A DNA stretch of 64,000 nt from Limisphaera sp049537155 (GTDB taxonomy: Bacteria > Verrucomicrobiota > Verrucomicrobiia > Limisphaerales > Limisphaeraceae), in assembly GCF_049537155.1 (NCBI RefSeq), contig NZ_JBMVQZ010000003.1, positions 124,001-188,000 of the forward strand. The letters are read 5' to 3'. The notes under the pieces were generated by a model that did no database searches, was not told where the DNA came from, and saw only the letters and a list, made by a program, of their open reading frames with translations. Both the position numbers and the translations under genes were made by a program. How positions within the stretch are numbered: the first letter of the stretch is position 1; the number at the start of each line of letters is the position of its first letter. Shown piece by piece: positions 25,611 to 36,787 of the stretch.

Positions 25611-28600
25611 ATGCAGCTCCACATCCGGTCAACCGCACGCAGAGCGTGCTCCCGGCTGTCTCTGGCGCCGATTTCAGCCCTTGTTTGGCTGGCTGCACTC
25701 CGGTTGACCGCCCTCGAACCCACCGGACTCACCTGTGTGGATCAACCGGAGCCCATCGCCGTGGACACCCCGCACCCGCGGCTGGGTTGGGAACTGACCG
25801 ATGCGCGTCGCGGAGCCCGCCAGACGGCTTATCAAATCCAGGTCGCCTCCTCGCCCCGCCTCCTGCGCCAGAACAAACCGGATCTGTGGGATTCCGGCCG
25901 GGTCACTTCCTCGGAGCAAAACCAGATCCCCTACGCCGGCCGGGCGCTGACCTCCCACGCGGAATGTCACTGGCGGGTCCGCGTATGGGACGAAGCCGGT
26001 CGGGCCTCCGCCTGGAGTCGTCCGGCCCGCTGGACCATGGGGCTGATGGAATCCGAAGCCTTCCGCGCCCGTTGGATCGTCGCGCCAGATCCCCCGACAC
26101 ATCCCTTGGATGGTTGTGTCTGGATCTGGCACCCGGACGAAGAGACGCTTCCAAACTCCCCTACGGGCACGGTCACCTTTCGCAAGACCATCGTCCTGCC
26201 GGCCCAGACGCGCCCCGTGCAGGCCGTCTTGCTGCTGGCGGCCAGCGCCCCGGCCGGCGTCCGACTCAACGGACATGGCCTGGCGCGTCTGACCGGGACG
26301 GACCTCGTCCATTTCGTGGATCTGCTGGATCGCCTCCAACCCGGCACCAACGTGCTGGAGGTCGCGGTGGAGAATCGCCGGCCCGGACCCGCCGGGTGGA
26401 CCGGCCGGATCCTGCTGGCCTTCGACGTGGGCACCCGGCTGGACATCCCGGTCAATCGCTCGTGGTTGTGTCAACGGTCAGCGCCCCGACCCACCGCTGC
26501 GGAGGCCGAAACGCCCGCCGCGTGGGTCGAGGCACGGGAGCTGGGCCCGTTCGGCATGCCTCCATGGGGCCGCGGCTTTCACGGCCAGCAGCCCCTGCCG
26601 CTGTTTCGGCGCGAGTTCGTCCTGCGCAAGCCCGTGCGCCGGGCGCTTCTCCATGCCTGCGGGCTGGGCCAGCATGAACTGTATCTGGACGGCCGGAAGA
26701 TCGGCGACCATTTCCTGGATCCGCCCTGGACGGACTACGCAAAGACGCTGCATTACGTCACGCACGACCTGACCGACCGACTCCGCCCCGGCCGGCACGC
26801 CCTCGGTGTGATGCTGGGCAAAGGCTTCTACAACACCGCGGGCGACCGACGCGTCCACGGTGTGCACACGCGCGGCCCACTGTGCCTCTGGTTGCAGCTC
26901 CATCTCTGGTACCGCGACGGAACCGAGGAAGTGCTCGTGACCGACCCCCAGTGGAAAACCGCCCCAGGCCCCGTCACCCACGCCGCCATCCTCGGCGGCG
27001 AGGACCACGACGCACGGCGCGAACCCCCGGGCTGGGCCGAGCCCGGCTTCGACGACCACAACTGGACCCCTGCCATCGTTGTACCCGGCCCCGCAGGCCG
27101 GCTTCGCGCCGCCGTCGCACCGCCGCTGCGCGAACAGGAAACCCTCCGGCCCGTGCGCGTGGACGAGCCGGAACCCGGCGTCTTCGTGTTCGACTTCGGC
27201 CAGAACGCCTCCGCCATTCCGCGCATCCGTCTGCGGGGCGCGCCCGGACAGATCGTCCGCCTGACCCCCGCCGAACAACGACACGGTTCCAGCCCGCGCC
27301 GCAACGATGGCCGCGGCCGGGTCAACCAGGCCGGCGTCGGCCGCCCCAATTACTGGCAGTACACCCTGCGCGGCGACTGGTTCGAAACCTGGCAACCGCG
27401 TTTCACCTACTCCGGCTTTCAATACCTGGAGGTCATCGGCGCCGTGCCGCGGGGCCACCCCAACCCGCGCGGCCTGCCCGTCATCGAGGAACTGGTTTCG
27501 GTCCACGTCCGCAACGACGCACCGCGCATCGGCCGTTTCGAATGCTCGGAACCGTTGTTCAACGAGATTGACCGGATCATCGAACGAGCCGTGCAGGCCA
27601 ACCTCTCTCACGTGCTGACCGACTGTCCCCACCGCGAAAAACTCGGTTGGCTGGAGGTTTCCTACCTCATGGGCCCCTCCATCGCGGGGCGTTATGACCT
27701 GCGAACCTTCTACCGCAAGATCGCCCGGGACTGCGCCGATGCCCGGCAACCCGACGGCCGGGTCCCCACGGTGGCACCGTGGTACCCGCGGTTCGGCGGG
27801 CCGTTCGACTACACCCCCGAATGGGGAGCCGCCGCCGTCCTGCTGCCCTGGCAGCTTTACCAGTGGTACGGCGACCGCCGGATCCTGGAGGAACAGTTCG
27901 ACACCATGCGCCGGTTCACCGATTTCCTCGAACAATCCTCGACCAACCTCGTCCCGGCCGCAGGTTTGGGCGACTGGTACGATTACGGTACCGAAACACG
28001 GGGGCCCTCCCAGTTCACCCCGCCTGAACTCACCGCCATGGCCACCTTTTACCGCTGCGCCCGCACCGTGGCCGCAGCCGCCCGCGTGCTCGGCCGCAGC
28101 GACGCAGCAGAACGCTACGCCTCGGTCGCCGACCAAATCCGCACCGCGTTCAACCAACTGTGGTTCGACGGCCGGAGCGAGTACCGCAACTTCGGCAGTC
28201 CCCAATGCGCCAACGGCATGGCCCTGGCGCTGGATCTCGTCCCCGAGTCCTGTGTCCAGCCGGTCTTGCAACGCCTGCTGGAGGATCTGCGCAGCCGGGG
28301 GTTTCAGCAGACCGCCGGGGACATCGGCTTCCCCCATCTGCTCGAGGCGTTGGCCCGCCACGGCCGGCATGAGGAAATCTTTTCCATGGTCAACCGCACC
28401 AACATCGGAAGTTACGGTTTCATCGTCCGCAACGGCTGGACCACCCTGCCCGAGGCCTGGGATGCCGAGACCGGTGCCTCGATGAACCACTGCATGCTGG
28501 GACACATCCAGCAATGGTTCCTCGAACATCTGGCCGGCCTGCGGCGCGATCCCGGAGTCCCGGGCGGAGCCCGATGGATCCTCGAGCCTCAACCGGTGGG

Positions 28601-28952
28601 CAACCTCGCCCGGGCACGCGCCGAACACCGGTCACCGCGGGGCTGGGTACGCGTCCGTTGGGAACGCCGTCCGCTGAGCTTTCTCATGGAGGTCGAGATC
28701 CCGCCCAACACCACCGCCGAGGTCGTCCTGCCCGGCACCGATCCTGAGGCGGTGCTTGAATCCGGCCGGCCGGCCCGGGAATCGCCCGGCGTCCGGTTCA
28801 CGGGTCGGTCGGACAACCGCCTGCATTTCTCGATCGCCGGCGGCTCGTATCGTTTCGAAAGCCGGCAACCGCGCCAACTCGGGACAGGCACCGGCTCCCG
28901 TTCGCCGCGCCGCGCTTCCCCTGAAGCGGATGTCGCGGCCTCGTCGCGTTGA
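25611..28952 (+). CDS. secreted GH78 alpha-L-rhamnosidase
   Basis: Hydrolyses terminal alpha-L-rhamnose from glycosides or pectic side chains. The 1113-residue protein has a signal peptide (SLAPISALVWLAALRLTALE), a fibronectin-like N-terminal domain (PRLGWELTDARRGARQTAYQ), a lectin-like domain, the GH78 N-terminal beta-domain (YLDGRKIGDHFLDPPWTDYAK), and the (alpha/alpha)6 barrel. Catalytic residues fit DCPHREKLGWLE near 670 and TTLPEAWDAETG near 943. The C-terminal beta-domain ends GSYRFESRQP. The ATG at 25611 starts the signal peptide; the upstream frame is antisense noise over lnt. Possible duty on rhamnogalacturonan or a rhamnose-containing polymer; the exact linkage cannot be told. Confidence 0.88.
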   Translation: MQLHIRSTARRACSRLSLAPISALVWLAALRLTALEPTGLTCVDQPEPIAVDTPHPRLGWELTDARRGARQTAYQIQVASSPRLLRQNKPDLWDSGRVTSSEQNQIPYAGRALTSHAECHWRVRVWDEAGRASAWSRPARWTMGLMESEAFRARWIVAPDPPTHPLDGCVWIWHPDEETLPNSPTGTVTFRKTIVLPAQTRPVQAVLLLAASAPAGVRLNGHGLARLTGTDLVHFVDLLDRLQPGTNVLEVAVENRRPGPAGWTGRILLAFDVGTRLDIPVNRSWLCQRSAPRPTAAEAETPAAWVEARELGPFGMPPWGRGFHGQQPLPLFRREFVLRKPVRRALLHACGLGQHELYLDGRKIGDHFLDPPWTDYAKTLHYVTHDLTDRLRPGRHALGVMLGKGFYNTAGDRRVHGVHTRGPLCLWLQLHLWYRDGTEEVLVTDPQWKTAPGPVTHAAILGGEDHDARREPPGWAEPGFDDHNWTPAIVVPGPAGRLRAAVAPPLREQETLRPVRVDEPEPGVFVFDFGQNASAIPRIRLRGAPGQIVRLTPAEQRHGSSPRRNDGRGRVNQAGVGRPNYWQYTLRGDWFETWQPRFTYSGFQYLEVIGAVPRGHPNPRGLPVIEELVSVHVRNDAPRIGRFECSEPLFNEIDRIIERAVQANLSHVLTDCPHREKLGWLEVSYLMGPSIAGRYDLRTFYRKIARDCADARQPDGRVPTVAPWYPRFGGPFDYTPEWGAAAVLLPWQLYQWYGDRRILEEQFDTMRRFTDFLEQSSTNLVPAAGLGDWYDYGTETRGPSQFTPPELTAMATFYRCARTVAAAARVLGRSDAAERYASVADQIRTAFNQLWFDGRSEYRNFGSPQCANGMALALDLVPESCVQPVLQRLLEDLRSRGFQQTAGDIGFPHLLEALARHGRHEEIFSMVNRTNIGSYGFIVRNGWTTLPEAWDAETGASMNHCMLGHIQQWFLEHLAGLRRDPGVPGGARWILEPQPVGNLARARAEHRSPRGWVRVRWERRPLSFLMEVEIPPNTTAEVVLPGTDPEAVLESGRPARESPGVRFTGRSDNRLHFSIAGGSYRFESRQPRQLGTGTGSRSPRRASPEADVAASSR

Positions 28953-29134
28953 GCACTCACCAAACCGACCCCTCGGGCCCGACACCGAGCTGATTGCCCA
29001 GGGATGCAATGGCTGATTACTCTCGACCGCGTGAACCGTCGTTTTCTGGGCAACGACCCGAAGGCTGATCCGGGCGCCCGGCCGGGGTTCGGGGTCGCTC
29101 CGGGTTCCAACGGGCGATTTCGGCCGGCTGTCCC

Positions 29135-30876
29135 ATGCTGACCCGTCTCCACATTCGCAACTTCAAGCTCTTCGAGGAAGTGGATCTGGACCTCGGACAG
29201 CGAGTGCTCTTCGTGGACCAGAACAACTCCGGCAAGACCTCGGCACTTCAGGCTCTGGCGCTCTGACACGCAGGCATCCAACGATGGGTCGAAAAGCGCG
29301 GCACCGGCAGGGTCCCCGAGGCCCGCGCCGGTGTGACCCTGAATCGCAGGGACCTGATCGCCGTCCCGGTCCCGACCGCCAAGCTCCTGTGGCGGGACCT
29401 GCATGTTCGCGAAGGCCACCGCCAGGGTGCCAGGACTCAAACGCGCAACATACTGATCGAGATCGAGGTCGAGGGAATCGGCCCCGACGCAAATCCCTGG
29501 CGCGCTGCTCTGGAGTTTGATTACGCCAACGAAGAGTCCATTTACTGTCGCACTCCGGTCGGTCCCGAGGGCAGGCGCCTTCCCGTCCCCCAGGCGGCTG
29601 CACAACTCAAACTCGCCTACCTGCAGCCCATGTCCGGTCTGGCCACCAGCGAAACCAGAGTGGACGAGGGTGCCCTCCAGGTCCGGCTCGGCGAAGGACG
29701 AACCGCTGAAGTCCTGCGAAACCTTTGCTGGCTGGTCCGTGAACGAAATGAAAAGCTCTGGGACGAGGTGGCCGCCTCCATGCAGCGGCTTTTCAGCATC
29801 CGACTCGATCCGCCCCGCTACATTCCCCAGCGCGGCGAGATCACCATGACCTATCGTACACCCTCCGGTGTGCGGCTCGACCTTTCCTCGAGCGGTCGCG
29901 GACAACAACAGGTCCTGCTACTCCTTGCCTTCATGGCAGCCTACCGCGGTTCGATTCTGCTGCTCGACGAACCCGATGCACACCTGGAAATCCTGCGCCA
30001 GCGTCAGATCTACGATGTGCTGTCCACGGCGGCCGAGCAGACCGGGAGCCAGATCCTGGCGGCCAGCCATTCCGAGGTCCTGCTCAATGAAGCAGCGGGT
30101 CGTGACGTGGTGGTGGCATTTGTCGGCCGGCCGCATCGGATCGACAGGCGTGCCAGTCAACAGGTGCTGAAGGCGCTGAAGGAGATCCCGTTCGAGGACT
30201 ATCTGCAAGCCGAACAAACGGGATGGATCCTTTACCTGGAAGGCCCCACCGATCTGAAAATCCTGAAGGCCCTGGCTCATCGCCTGGGCATCCGGCCGCC
30301 GAATATTTGGAGCGGGTTTTTGTTCATTACGTCGGCAATCAACCCGCCCGCGCCAGGGATCATTTCCACGGCCTGCGCGAAGCAAAGCCAGACCTGGTCG
30401 GTCTGGCCATTTTCGACCGGTTGGAGGCCACCCCATCCGGGGACCCCTACCTCACGCAAACCACCTGGCGCCGCCGGGAGATTGAAAGCTGTTTGTGCCA
30501 GGAGGAAACCCTCCTTGCCTTTGCCGAGGCCCAGGGCCGTACCATCCAGGGGGATTTGTTCGGAAAGGCATGGCGTCAGACCATGGAAGAGACGATCGCC
30601 GAAATCACCGACGCGCTTGCCAGGCTGGGCAGACCCGACCCCTGGGGCCCGGATTTGCGCGTGAGCGAGGAGTTCCTCAAGCCTGTGTTCCGGAAGTTCT
30701 ACCAAAAGCTCGGCCTGGCTCAGTTGGCCGACAAATCCGACTTCCACCAGCTCGCCGGGTTCGTCCCGCCGGAGCGGATGGATACGGAAGTACGCGAAAA
30801 ACTGGACCTCATCTGCGAAACCGCCCGGCGGGCCCGCCCCCTCGAAGGAGCCCCGCAAGTGGAGGCCGGACGTTGA
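29135..30876 (+). pseudogene. broken OLD-family ATPase/TOPRIM nuclease gene
   Basis: Reading MLTRLHIRNFKLFEEVDLDL from 29135 gives a RecF/OLD-type P-loop start, a Q/signature stretch (SSSGRGQQQVLLLLAF), Walker B (SILLLDEPDAHLEI) and an OLD-type TOPRIM start (YLEGPTDLKILKAL). Three defects are visible. A TGA at 29264-29266 stands where Trp is expected (LALxHAGIQRW). About 30288 one base is missing, so the frame passes from LAHRLG to HPAAEYLERVFVHY in a second frame that runs to 30876. The P-loop reads VDQNNSGKTS, with Asp replacing the first Gly. Read through, the protein would be ~580 residues. Homologs act in phage defence or DNA repair. Sequencing error or TGA readthrough cannot be excluded. 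Confidence 0.75.
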
Positions 30877-30918
30877 AACCAACCAACCGCACTCCGGTCT
30901 GTCCGACTGTCCGGCCGC

Positions 30919-31464
30919 TCACCACGAGACCGGGATCCGGAGAGTGCGTCCCAGCCGGTTTTTGTAATACACGTGGCCGTGGGCGCGGCCGTACTCGTGC
31001 AGCATGCGGGTCAGTTTGACGTCGTAACAGCAGTACTCCGCGATCTCCAGCAACCGGCCCTGTTTGTACCATTCCAGCGCCTGCGTGCCCTCGGCCGTCT
31101 TTTCCACGCCGAACGTTGCCGAGACCAGCGCATCCAGCGAGGGCCGGTGCTGCAGATGATCCTGCAGACTCACCAGCAGATCGAGCGTGGGCAACTGCCG
31201 CAGGTCCAGCGCGGTGTACCCGTGCAACACCTCGTAATCGAATCGCAGGATGTTGAATCCCACCACCAGGTCCGCCCGCTGCAACTCCCGGATCAGCTCG
31301 TCCACGTCGCTCTCGGCATAGATCTCGTACCCGCCACGTGCGGTGCTGTAGGTGACTCCCACGCTCATGCCCATCCGGCTGATGTGACCCCAGCCACCCA
31401 CTTCACCGGCCGATTTCTGCGTCTCGAGATCGAGGTAAACGATGTTCTTCACGGTTCGCAGCAT
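30919..31464 (-). CDS. DEDD-type 3'-5' exonuclease (RNase_H_2-like)
   Basis: A 181-residue RNase H-fold exonuclease. Motif I is YLDLETQKSA (Asp and Glu), motif II VGFNILRFDYEVL and motif III CCYDVKLTRML, with Tyr in place of His before the Asp, so DEDDy-like. This size matches the stand-alone YprB-like family. The ATG at 31464 begins MLRTVKNIVYLDLET; the upstream frame is noise. It ends 38 bp after the broken ATPase gene, in convergent orientation, and follows hpnD by 76 bp. Substrate (DNA or RNA) cannot be told. Confidence 0.75.
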   Translation of the reverse strand: MLRTVKNIVYLDLETQKSAGEVGGWGHISRMGMSVGVTYSTARGGYEIYAESDVDELIRELQRADLVVGFNILRFDYEVLHGYTALDLRQLPTLDLLVSLQDHLQHRPSLDALVSATFGVEKTAEGTQALEWYKQGRLLEIAEYCCYDVKLTRMLHEYGRAHGHVYYKNRLGRTLRIPVSW

Positions 31465-31540
31465 GAAACCGGCCGGGCAGGCCGCTGGCAAGGTCGGAGC
31501 CCGCCGGACGGCCGCCACGGGCGGCGTCCCGCGCCGATTC

Positions 31541-32410
31541 TCAGTCCCATCCGTAATCGGACACCGGCTGTTGGCGCGCATACCGGAGCCAGGTCAACCA
31601 CACCAGCGCCGCCTTCTGCCAGGTGGGCACGCGCACGGCCGGGCCCTCGAACACGTTGAAACCGCGGCGTTCCAGCCGTTTCAACACCCGCCAGTACACC
31701 GCCCCCATCAGTTCCGCCGCGATCAGGGCGCGCCGATCCTCCTCCGGAAGCCGGTCACGGGCCTCCCGGTACCAGCGCCGCGCACGGCGCGCGACCCGCC
31801 GCGCCAGCTCGGCATAAGCCGGCGTGTACCGGCCCGACAGGATGTCCCCCTCGGCCACGCCCGTGGCCCGCAGCTCTTCCAAGGGCAGGTAGATGCGGTC
31901 GCGGGCCGCGTCGTGGGCCACGTCCCGCAGAATGTTGGTCAATTGCAACGCCCGCCCCAGGGCCACGGCATAGTCGCGCGAGGCCGGATGGCGGCACCCG
32001 AAGATGGGCAGGCTCAGCAAACCCACGACCGAAGCCACCCGGTGACAGTAGAGTTCCAGATGATCCCACGTGGGATAGCGCCGGATCTCCAGATCCATCG
32101 CCACGCCACGCAGCAGCTCGTCGAACAGCGTTCGCGGCAGGCGATACCAGAAGATCACCGGCTGAAGTTCCTGGCAAACCGGCAATCGCGGCTGTTGACC
32201 GGTGTAGGCGCGGTCCAGATCCTCGCGCCACACTTCCAACCGGGCCCGGCGTTCCTCCTCCGGGAGCCCGGGCGCATCGGCCACATCGTCCACCTCGCGG
32301 CAAAAGGCGTACAACACGGCCATGTCGTCACGCGTCGTGCGCGGCAACAGACAAAACGCCAGCGCGAGGTTGGACCTACTCCGCTGGGTGATCCGCCGGC
32401 TCTCTTGCAT
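31541..32410 (-). CDS. hpnD: presqualene/squalene synthase family protein (HpnD-like)
   Basis: Condenses two farnesyl diphosphates to presqualene diphosphate for hopanoid or other triterpenoid synthesis. The 289-residue protein has the two Asp-rich motifs, DDMAVLYAFCREVDDVAD and LTNILRDVAHDAARDRIYLP, plus the middle segment SVVGLLSLPIFGC. The pattern RGVAMDLEIRRYPTWDHLELYCHRVA is typical of HpnD. HpnC, HpnE or shc are not in the window, so a carotenoid-type CrtB/phytoene synthase remains the alternative. It follows the small membrane protein by 12 nt. Confidence 0.78.
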   Translation of the reverse strand: MQESRRITQRSRSNLALAFCLLPRTTRDDMAVLYAFCREVDDVADAPGLPEEERRARLEVWREDLDRAYTGQQPRLPVCQELQPVIFWYRLPRTLFDELLRGVAMDLEIRRYPTWDHLELYCHRVASVVGLLSLPIFGCRHPASRDYAVALGRALQLTNILRDVAHDAARDRIYLPLEELRATGVAEGDILSGRYTPAYAELARRVARRARRWYREARDRLPEEDRRALIAAELMGAVYWRVLKRLERRGFNVFEGPAVRVPTWQKAALVWLTWLRYARQQPVSDYGWD

Positions 32411-32422
32411 GCCCCGGAATCT

Positions 32423-32925
32423 TCAGGAAGCGGCCGGCGCGCCCGGCCCGGCCGGTCCGGCGGACGGCCCCTGCGGCGGGGGAGAAGCGGCCGGAGGGAT
32501 GCCGGGCGGCACCGCACTGGCGCCGGTCCCGGAGGCCGGCGGGGCCGCCCCGCCACCGGCCGGCTGGCGGATTGGCGGCAGACCGCCCGTCTCGGCCAGG
32601 GTGGGATTCCGATGGTGATAACGGTGTTTCCGCCGTTTCTTGCGCCGGCGCGGTTTCAGCAGCGACAACAGGCCGGTGTCATCCAACTTGGGCGAGCGAT
32701 ACCGGACCAGGGTTTCACCCCCCTGGCTGCCGTGCCGGCGACGGCGACGGCGACCGCGCACAATGGCCAGCCAGGTCATGAGGATCATTGTCAGCACCGC
32801 AACCGCCCCGAGGATGGGCAGGAAATCCCGAAACTGCGATCCCCACCGCGGCGGAGGAGGCACCACCGTCGGCGCCGGCACCAGCGGCGTCGAAGCCAGG
32901 AACAGGGCAGACAGGTCGGACAGGC

Positions 32926-32929
<4 letters not shown>
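32423..32929 (-). CDS. single-pass membrane protein of unknown function
   Basis: A 168-residue protein with one helix (PILGAVAVLTMILMTWLAIV), followed by a very basic stretch (RGRRRRRRHG; KPRRRKKRRKHRYHHR) and a Pro/Ala/Gly-rich tail with no predicted fold. I do not recognise it. Its start overlaps the stop of the response-regulator gene by 4 nt (ATGA), so it is made with the two-component pair. The basic segment could bind nucleic acid or membrane phospholipid; this is conjecture. Confidence 0.6.
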
Positions 32930-34365
<1,436 letters not shown>

Positions 34366-34459
34366 GAACACCGTTCCAGCCGGACCCGCCGGAAGGCCTT
34401 CCCCCGCCCCGAGACCGCCTGCGAAACAGGTCGCGCGTGCCGGATGGTCACCGCCCGGT

Positions 34460-36106
34460 TCAGGCAGCCTGGCCGGTCCCGTCCGGCGAGGGACCCTCCA
34501 TCGTCCGGACAGGGAAAGTTACGGTGAACCGCGCCCCTTTTCCAAGCTCCGACTCCACCCGGACGCGCCCGCCGTACAGTTCGGTGTTGTGCTTGACGAT
34601 GGCCAGGCCGAGCCCCGTCCCCTTGGGCCGCATGGTGAAATAGGGCTCGAAAATCCGTTCCAGCTTGTCGGCCGGTATGCCCGGGCCATTGTCGCTCACC
34701 ACCACCTCCAGGACCGAATCCGAGATGCACCGGGCTGACACGGTCACCTCGCCATGCCCGTCCAGCACGTCCCGGGCGTTCTGCAGCAGGTTGGTCAGGA
34801 TGTCGTCGAAATGCCGCGGCTGCATCATCAACACCGGCAGCGGCTCGCGCAAATCCAGCCGCACCTTCACGCCCGTCTCCAGCCCGGGGGGAAACACCCG
34901 GCGGACCGCCCGTTCGATGGCCTCGCGCACCGGCACCTTTTCCACCCGGCCCTCGCTCAGCTCCGCGTAGCCCATGACCTGCGTGATGATCCGGTCGGCC
35001 TTTTCCACCTCCTCCTGAATCAGCTCCAGGGAACCGGCCGCCGCGGGTTCCCGGCCCACGTAACGCTGGAGCGCAAAGGCCGCGTTGTTGATGATCGCCA
35101 GCGGGTTCTTGATCTGATGGGCGAACTCGGCCGCCAGCCGGCCCGCCGCATGCAACTGGGCCGAGCGCGCCGCAAATTCCTTGGCCTCCTCCTCGGCCTG
35201 GCGTTGTCGTGCCGCCAACACCTGCACGCCGTAGCAACAAAAGGTCAACAACCACAGGATCACCAGTCGCAACAAAAACGGTTCACCCGGCACTTCGGGC
35301 ACCTCCTCCGACTGCACGACGTAGCGCGACATGGGCAGCAGGCGATTCAACTCCTCGGCCAGCGCCTGCCGCAGGGCCTCTTCCTGTCCCGGCTGGCGCG
35401 ACAGCTCGCGGATTCGTTCCCGTCCACCCTCGGGCACGCGCTGCCAGAGCAGGCGGGCCAGGGTGTCGTTGCCCTGTTGCAGGCGCGCCGCCGTGGCGTA
35501 GGGGTCCGGGATGTCCACGGGCCGGATGGGCGGCAGAGCCCGACGCTGGGCCCGCGGCGGCAGTTGCGGCACGGGCAGTTCCTGACTGCGCAGGCTCGGC
35601 TCCACCAGCCCCGCCAGCAGGAAGAACCCGCTCAGCAGGAGGTTCAGCACCAGTTGCGGCGTGGCCAGCGGGATGCAGATGGCGTTCAGGACGATCAGAA
35701 CCGGAAAGACCCAGTACAACACACTGTCGAATCCCCCGGTCAACACCGTCAGACCGCCCAGAAACAATCCGTCCGCGAAACCGAGCAGGAAGGACAGCCC
35801 TTGGACCGTGCCCGGTGGGAAACGACGCACCCACAGAAAGGCCGCCCAGCAGATCCCGATCAACCCGACGTAGACGTAGAAGAACTCCCGCAGCGCCTCC
35901 AGCACCACGCCGAACGAGGAGTCGGGTTCCTCCACCCAGGTGGCCCGCAACAGGTAGTGGTAGACGGCCAGCAGGACCAGCACCTTGGCCGGCAGCACCA
36001 CCTCGCGTTGCAACCGCTGGACGCGCCGGTCCTGTTGCGCCGCCTGCGGCGCCGGGGCCTCCAACAGGCGGGACAGCCGGGTCAACCACGACTTGAACCG
36101 GTTCAT
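34460..36106 (-). CDS. membrane-bound sensor histidine kinase
   Basis: A 548-residue kinase for the response regulator downstream. The N-terminal half has five to seven hydrophobic segments (LVLLAVYHYLL, YVGLIGICWAAFLWV, LVLNLLLSGFFLLAGLV) and a ~100-residue periplasmic stretch, then the catalytic half: phospho-His in AAEFAHQIKNPLAI, N box LTNLLQNARDVL, DNGPGIPADKLERIFEP and GTGLGLAIVKHN. The start at 36106 overlaps the coaC stop by 4 nt; the downstream regulator is 94 bp away. The input is not identifiable from the membrane part. Confidence 0.9.
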   Translation of the reverse strand: MNRFKSWLTRLSRLLEAPAPQAAQQDRRVQRLQREVVLPAKVLVLLAVYHYLLRATWVEEPDSSFGVVLEALREFFYVYVGLIGICWAAFLWVRRFPPGTVQGLSFLLGFADGLFLGGLTVLTGGFDSVLYWVFPVLIVLNAICIPLATPQLVLNLLLSGFFLLAGLVEPSLRSQELPVPQLPPRAQRRALPPIRPVDIPDPYATAARLQQGNDTLARLLWQRVPEGGRERIRELSRQPGQEEALRQALAEELNRLLPMSRYVVQSEEVPEVPGEPFLLRLVILWLLTFCCYGVQVLAARQRQAEEEAKEFAARSAQLHAAGRLAAEFAHQIKNPLAIINNAAFALQRYVGREPAAAGSLELIQEEVEKADRIITQVMGYAELSEGRVEKVPVREAIERAVRRVFPPGLETGVKVRLDLREPLPVLMMQPRHFDDILTNLLQNARDVLDGHGEVTVSARCISDSVLEVVVSDNGPGIPADKLERIFEPYFTMRPKGTGLGLAIVKHNTELYGGRVRVESELGKGARFTVTFPVRTMEGPSPDGTGQAA

Positions 36107-36693
36107 GCCACCGACGGCGGCGGCGTGCCGGCCCCACCGGGTCCGGCCGCCAGTCGCGCCAACACGTGTGATGCGATCTGCTCGATCGGCCAAAGCCGGC
36201 CTGCCCCCTCGTACCCACACGCCAGCAGGCCCGTGTCGGGACCCACGAACTCCACCCCCCGACGGCGCAGGGTCTCCACGTTGGCCTGCGTGGCCGGGTG
36301 CAACCACATCTTGCCGTTCATTGCCGGGGCCACCACCACCGGTGTCTCCGGCCGCAGGGCCAGGGCGATGCAGGTCAGCGCGTCGTCGGCCAGACCGTGT
36401 GCCAGCCGGGCGATGGTATGGGCCGTGGCGGGCGCGATCAGCAACAGGTCCGCCTGATCGGCCAGTTGGATGTGCGTGGGTTGCCAGCCTCCGGCCGTGT
36501 CGTACAGGTCCGTCACCACGGGGTTTCGCGACAGGGTCTGGAACGGCACCTCGGTCACGAACCGGCGCGCGTCAGCTGTCAGGACCACGTGCACCTCGCA
36601 ACCGGCCCTGACCAGCAGACTGCACAGGTCCACCGCCCGGTGCGCGGCGATCGAACCGGTCACGCCCAACACGATGTTGCCCTGGCTCTTCAT
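36103..36693 (-). CDS. coaC: phosphopantothenoylcysteine decarboxylase, flavoprotein (CoaC)
   Basis: FMN enzyme that decarboxylates 4'-phosphopantothenoylcysteine in coenzyme A synthesis. The 196-residue protein starts IVLGVTGSIAAHRAVDLCS, has the catalytic His region THIQLADQADLLLIAPATAHTIARL, and the signature PAMNGKMW that fits the PxMNxxMW substrate clamp. It is the CoaC half only, with no CoaB ligase domain, whereas the usual bacterial enzyme is a CoaBC fusion of ~400 residues. GGAAGGGGATGGG precedes the ATG at 36693. A flavoprotein decarboxylase with another substrate is possible. Confidence 0.85.
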   Translation of the reverse strand: MKSQGNIVLGVTGSIAAHRAVDLCSLLVRAGCEVHVVLTADARRFVTEVPFQTLSRNPVVTDLYDTAGGWQPTHIQLADQADLLLIAPATAHTIARLAHGLADDALTCIALALRPETPVVVAPAMNGKMWLHPATQANVETLRRRGVEFVGPDTGLLACGYEGAGRLWPIEQIASHVLARLAAGPGGAGTPPPSVA

Positions 36694-36787
36694 CCCATCC
36701 CCTTCCACGGAGCCGGCCCCGTCCCACACGGGCCGGCCCGCCGCCACGCGGCCGCTGCCCGGGCTGGACGCCCCCGACCCTGTTCGT

